DNA from: Martinezella lusitana
Lineage (GTDB): Bacteria > Pseudomonadota > Alphaproteobacteria > Rhizobiales > Rhizobiaceae
Assembly (NCBI RefSeq): GCF_016901135.1
Contig: NZ_JAFEVL010000051.1
Span: 1-61,756 of the forward strand
DNA length: 61,756 nucleotides
Reading direction: 5' to 3'
Part shown: positions 60,399 to 61,756 of the stretch, in pieces
Layout of the letters: each line of letters starts with the position of its first letter
Position numbering within the stretch: position 1 is the first letter of the stretch
The notes under the pieces: model-generated
The model's input: only the letters and a program-made list of their open reading frames with translations
Database searches by the model: none
Told to the model about the DNA's origin: nothing
Program-made: the position numbers and the translations under genes

Positions 60399-61628
60399 AT
60401 GAGTCAGATCGATTTGGCCTGGGGCGCCGGCCCGAGCACGCAATACGAGACATTGGCCGCGCGCTTCAGGCCGATTTTTCAACGGATCGCCGAAGGCGCC
60501 ATCCAGCGCGAAATCGACCGCGATCTTCCGCACGCGCCGATTGCCTGGCTGAAGGAAGCCGGCTTCGGCGCTTTGCGCATTCCTCCAGAAGAAGGCGGCC
60601 ATGGCGCGACGTTGCCGGAGCTTTTCAATCTGCTGATCGAACTGTCCGAAGCCGATTCGAACATCACCCAGGCCCTGCGCGGCCATTTCGGCTTCGCCGA
60701 AGACATCGTCAACAAGCCGCAGGGGCCGTGGCGCAAGCGCTGGACGGAGCGGCTGGCAAGCGGCGAGATCGCCGGTAACGCCTGGACCGAGATCGGCGAC
60801 GCAAAGATTGAAGGGTTTTCGACCCGCGTGTCGGAGAAGGATGGCGGGCTGGTGCTGAACGGCGCCAAATATTACACCACGGGCTCGCTGTTTGCCGACT
60901 GGATCGATGTCGGCGCCAGCGGGGTCGACGGGCAGGGGGTTGGCCTTGCCGTCAGGCGCCATGCCGATGGCGTGGTGATCGTCGATGACTGGGACGGTTT
61001 CGGCCAGACGCTCACTGCCAGCGGCACGACGACATTCAAGGACGTAGCGGTCGATCCGGACGACGTGGTCATCGACGAGGACAAGTTCCGGTATTCAGCC
61101 GCCTTCTATCAACTCGTTCATCTCGCAACGCTTGCCGGTATCGGCCGGGCCTTGACCAACGATGTGGCCAAGGCCGTTGCCGAGCGCCGCCGGACCTACA
61201 CCAACGGCGCCGGTCCGCGCTCAAGCCAGGATCCGCAGGTTCTGCAGGTCGTCGGCCGGATACGTAGCGCCGCCTACGCTTCGTCCGCGATCGTGTTGCA
61301 GGCGGCGCAATCGCTCGAGCGCGCTTTCCATGCCCACCTTGCCGGCGACTCTGCCTTAGAGGAGGCTGCGAATGCGGTGGCCGAACTGGAAACATCACAG
61401 GCATTGGTGGTGATTTCGACCCTGATCCTCGAGGCCTCGACCATCGTCTTCGATGCGCTCGGCGCATCGGCCACCAAGAAACCCTCCGCGTTGGACCGGC
61501 ACTGGCGCAATGCCCGGACCCTGTCGTCGCACAATCCGCGTATCTACAAGGACCGGATCATCGGCGATTTCGCCGTCAACGGCACACCGCCGCCATTCCA
61601 GTGGCGTATCGGGCTCAGCGCAGGTTGA
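60399..61628 (+). CDS. Acyl-CoA-dehydrogenase-fold flavin monooxygenase (SfnB/DszC-like)
   Basis: The 409-aa protein has the acyl-CoA dehydrogenase fold: ALRIPPEEGGHGATLPELFN, ITQALRGHFGFAEDIVN, GNAWTEIGDAKIEGFSTRVS, LNGAKYYTTGSLFADWIDVG. It has the C-terminal LSSHNPRIYKDRIIGDFAVN tail of the DszC/SfnB subgroup. These use FMNH2 and oxygen rather than an acyl-CoA. It lies 13 nt after the ATPase, completing a unit with the LLM monooxygenase. Together they suggest stepwise oxidation of an imported S- or N-containing substrate; no flavin reductase gene is seen nearby. Confidence 0.88.
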   Translation: MSQIDLAWGAGPSTQYETLAARFRPIFQRIAEGAIQREIDRDLPHAPIAWLKEAGFGALRIPPEEGGHGATLPELFNLLIELSEADSNITQALRGHFGFAEDIVNKPQGPWRKRWTERLASGEIAGNAWTEIGDAKIEGFSTRVSEKDGGLVLNGAKYYTTGSLFADWIDVGASGVDGQGVGLAVRRHADGVVIVDDWDGFGQTLTASGTTTFKDVAVDPDDVVIDEDKFRYSAAFYQLVHLATLAGIGRALTNDVAKAVAERRRTYTNGAGPRSSQDPQVLQVVGRIRSAAYASSAIVLQAAQSLERAFHAHLAGDSALEEAANAVAELETSQALVVISTLILEASTIVFDALGASATKKPSALDRHWRNARTLSSHNPRIYKDRIIGDFAVNGTPPPFQWRIGLSAG

Positions 61629-61631
61629 ACC

Positions 61632-61756
61632 GACGTTGTTGCATCGATCTGGTGGCTGCTGATATCAGGCGTCCGTTTTGGGACCCAGGATATTTCCGAT
61701 GCCGCATAAGTTCAATGCCGACCGACGGGACAAGATAGCCAAGCAGAAGCTTAAGG
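61632..61756 (+). mobile_element. IS5-family element, left end (continues beyond the window)
   Basis: From GACGTTGTTGCA onward the sequence aligns without gaps over the first 70 nt or so with the IS5 left end at 13536, in the same orientation. It starts three bases after the DszC-like stop. The leader hairpin GTCC/GGAC (61671-61684) and AGGA SD are conserved. Confidence 0.75.
61699..61756 (+). CDS. IS5-family transposase, N-terminal part
   Basis: The 19 visible codons read MPHKFNADRRDKIAKQKLK, the conserved start of this IS5 group and similar to MPHKFNEDRRHKIARQKFK of the chimeric gene at 13603. The rest lies outside the window. Whether this copy is intact cannot be told. Confidence 0.8.
   Translation, partial: MPHKFNADRRDKIAKQKLK

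Noticed and set aside
1..61756. CRISPR array, rRNA, tRNA or replication origin
   Set aside because: No regularly spaced identical repeats, no rRNA or tRNA consensus and no repABC or iteron-like structure were seen on reading; only a ScpB-like fragment hints at replicon maintenance genes.

Overview
The window looks like an accessory replicon or genomic island of a Rhizobiales bacterium (Rhizobium/Agrobacterium/Ensifer/Shinella-like). Reasons are the GC-rich coding, the protein style, a palindrome at 9730-9775 of a kind I associate with rhizobial intergenic DNA, a relic resembling ScpB, and a high density of IS elements and gene debris. No rRNA, tRNA or CRISPR array was seen. The species is inference only.

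Left part (1-16.6 kb): a decayed, stress-oriented region. A LacI-type regulator with a tandem operator faces the stump of a solute-binding protein gene. A broken polar amino-acid ABC system (frameshifted binding protein, one intact permease, one permease tail fused to an unrelated YjbR/MmcQ gene start) follows. Then come genes for electrophile/quinone handling: glutathionyl-hydroquinone reductase, LLM flavin oxidoreductase, DoxX, a CPFC thioredoxin-fold protein, a quinone-oxidoreductase-like MDR, and the LysR / NmrA-like / DUF1857 / Old Yellow Enzyme group. The OYE gene carries an extra Rossmann domain that is cut by an IS5-type end. That IS5 fragment is joined in frame to the C-terminal end of a Tn3-family transposase, beyond which lie universal-stress-protein and ScpB relics.

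Central part (15.6-33 kb): amine catabolism. An AraC regulator diverges from an operon of APC permease, a previously uncalled 56-aa exported Cys-rich peptide, and a copper/TPQ amine oxidase. After a nested transposon scar (ISAzo13 inside what looks like an IS110 relic) there is a TetR-controlled operon of SDR, APC permease, class III PLP enzyme and APH-type kinase. This resembles kinase plus phospho-lyase routes for amino alcohols. A convergent MFS / HDAC-family deacetylase / LuxR group follows.

Right-central part (32.3-52.7 kb): a complete phenylacetate pathway. PaaX, then paaJ-ABCDE, an extra ferritin-like Paa protein, paaZ, a thioesterase and paaY on the + strand; paaG-paaI-paaK and a TetR (PaaR-like) on the - strand; then paaN, a collapsed liv transporter relic, a FadB-type fusion supplying PaaF/PaaH functions, a FeaR-like AraC regulator and an aldehyde dehydrogenase. 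Together with the amine oxidase these genes could take 2-phenylethylamine to phenylacetaldehyde, phenylacetate, phenylacetyl-CoA and then acetyl-CoA plus succinyl-CoA.

Right end (52.7-61.8 kb): an IS6 copy without target duplication separates the paa region from an operon of LLM monooxygenase, dipeptide-type ABC transporter and DszC-like flavin enzyme. This probably serves uptake and oxidation of an organosulfur or related heteroatom compound. The window ends inside a second IS5 copy in the same orientation as the one at 13.5 kb, so two related IS5 ends bracket about 48 kb of catabolic genes.
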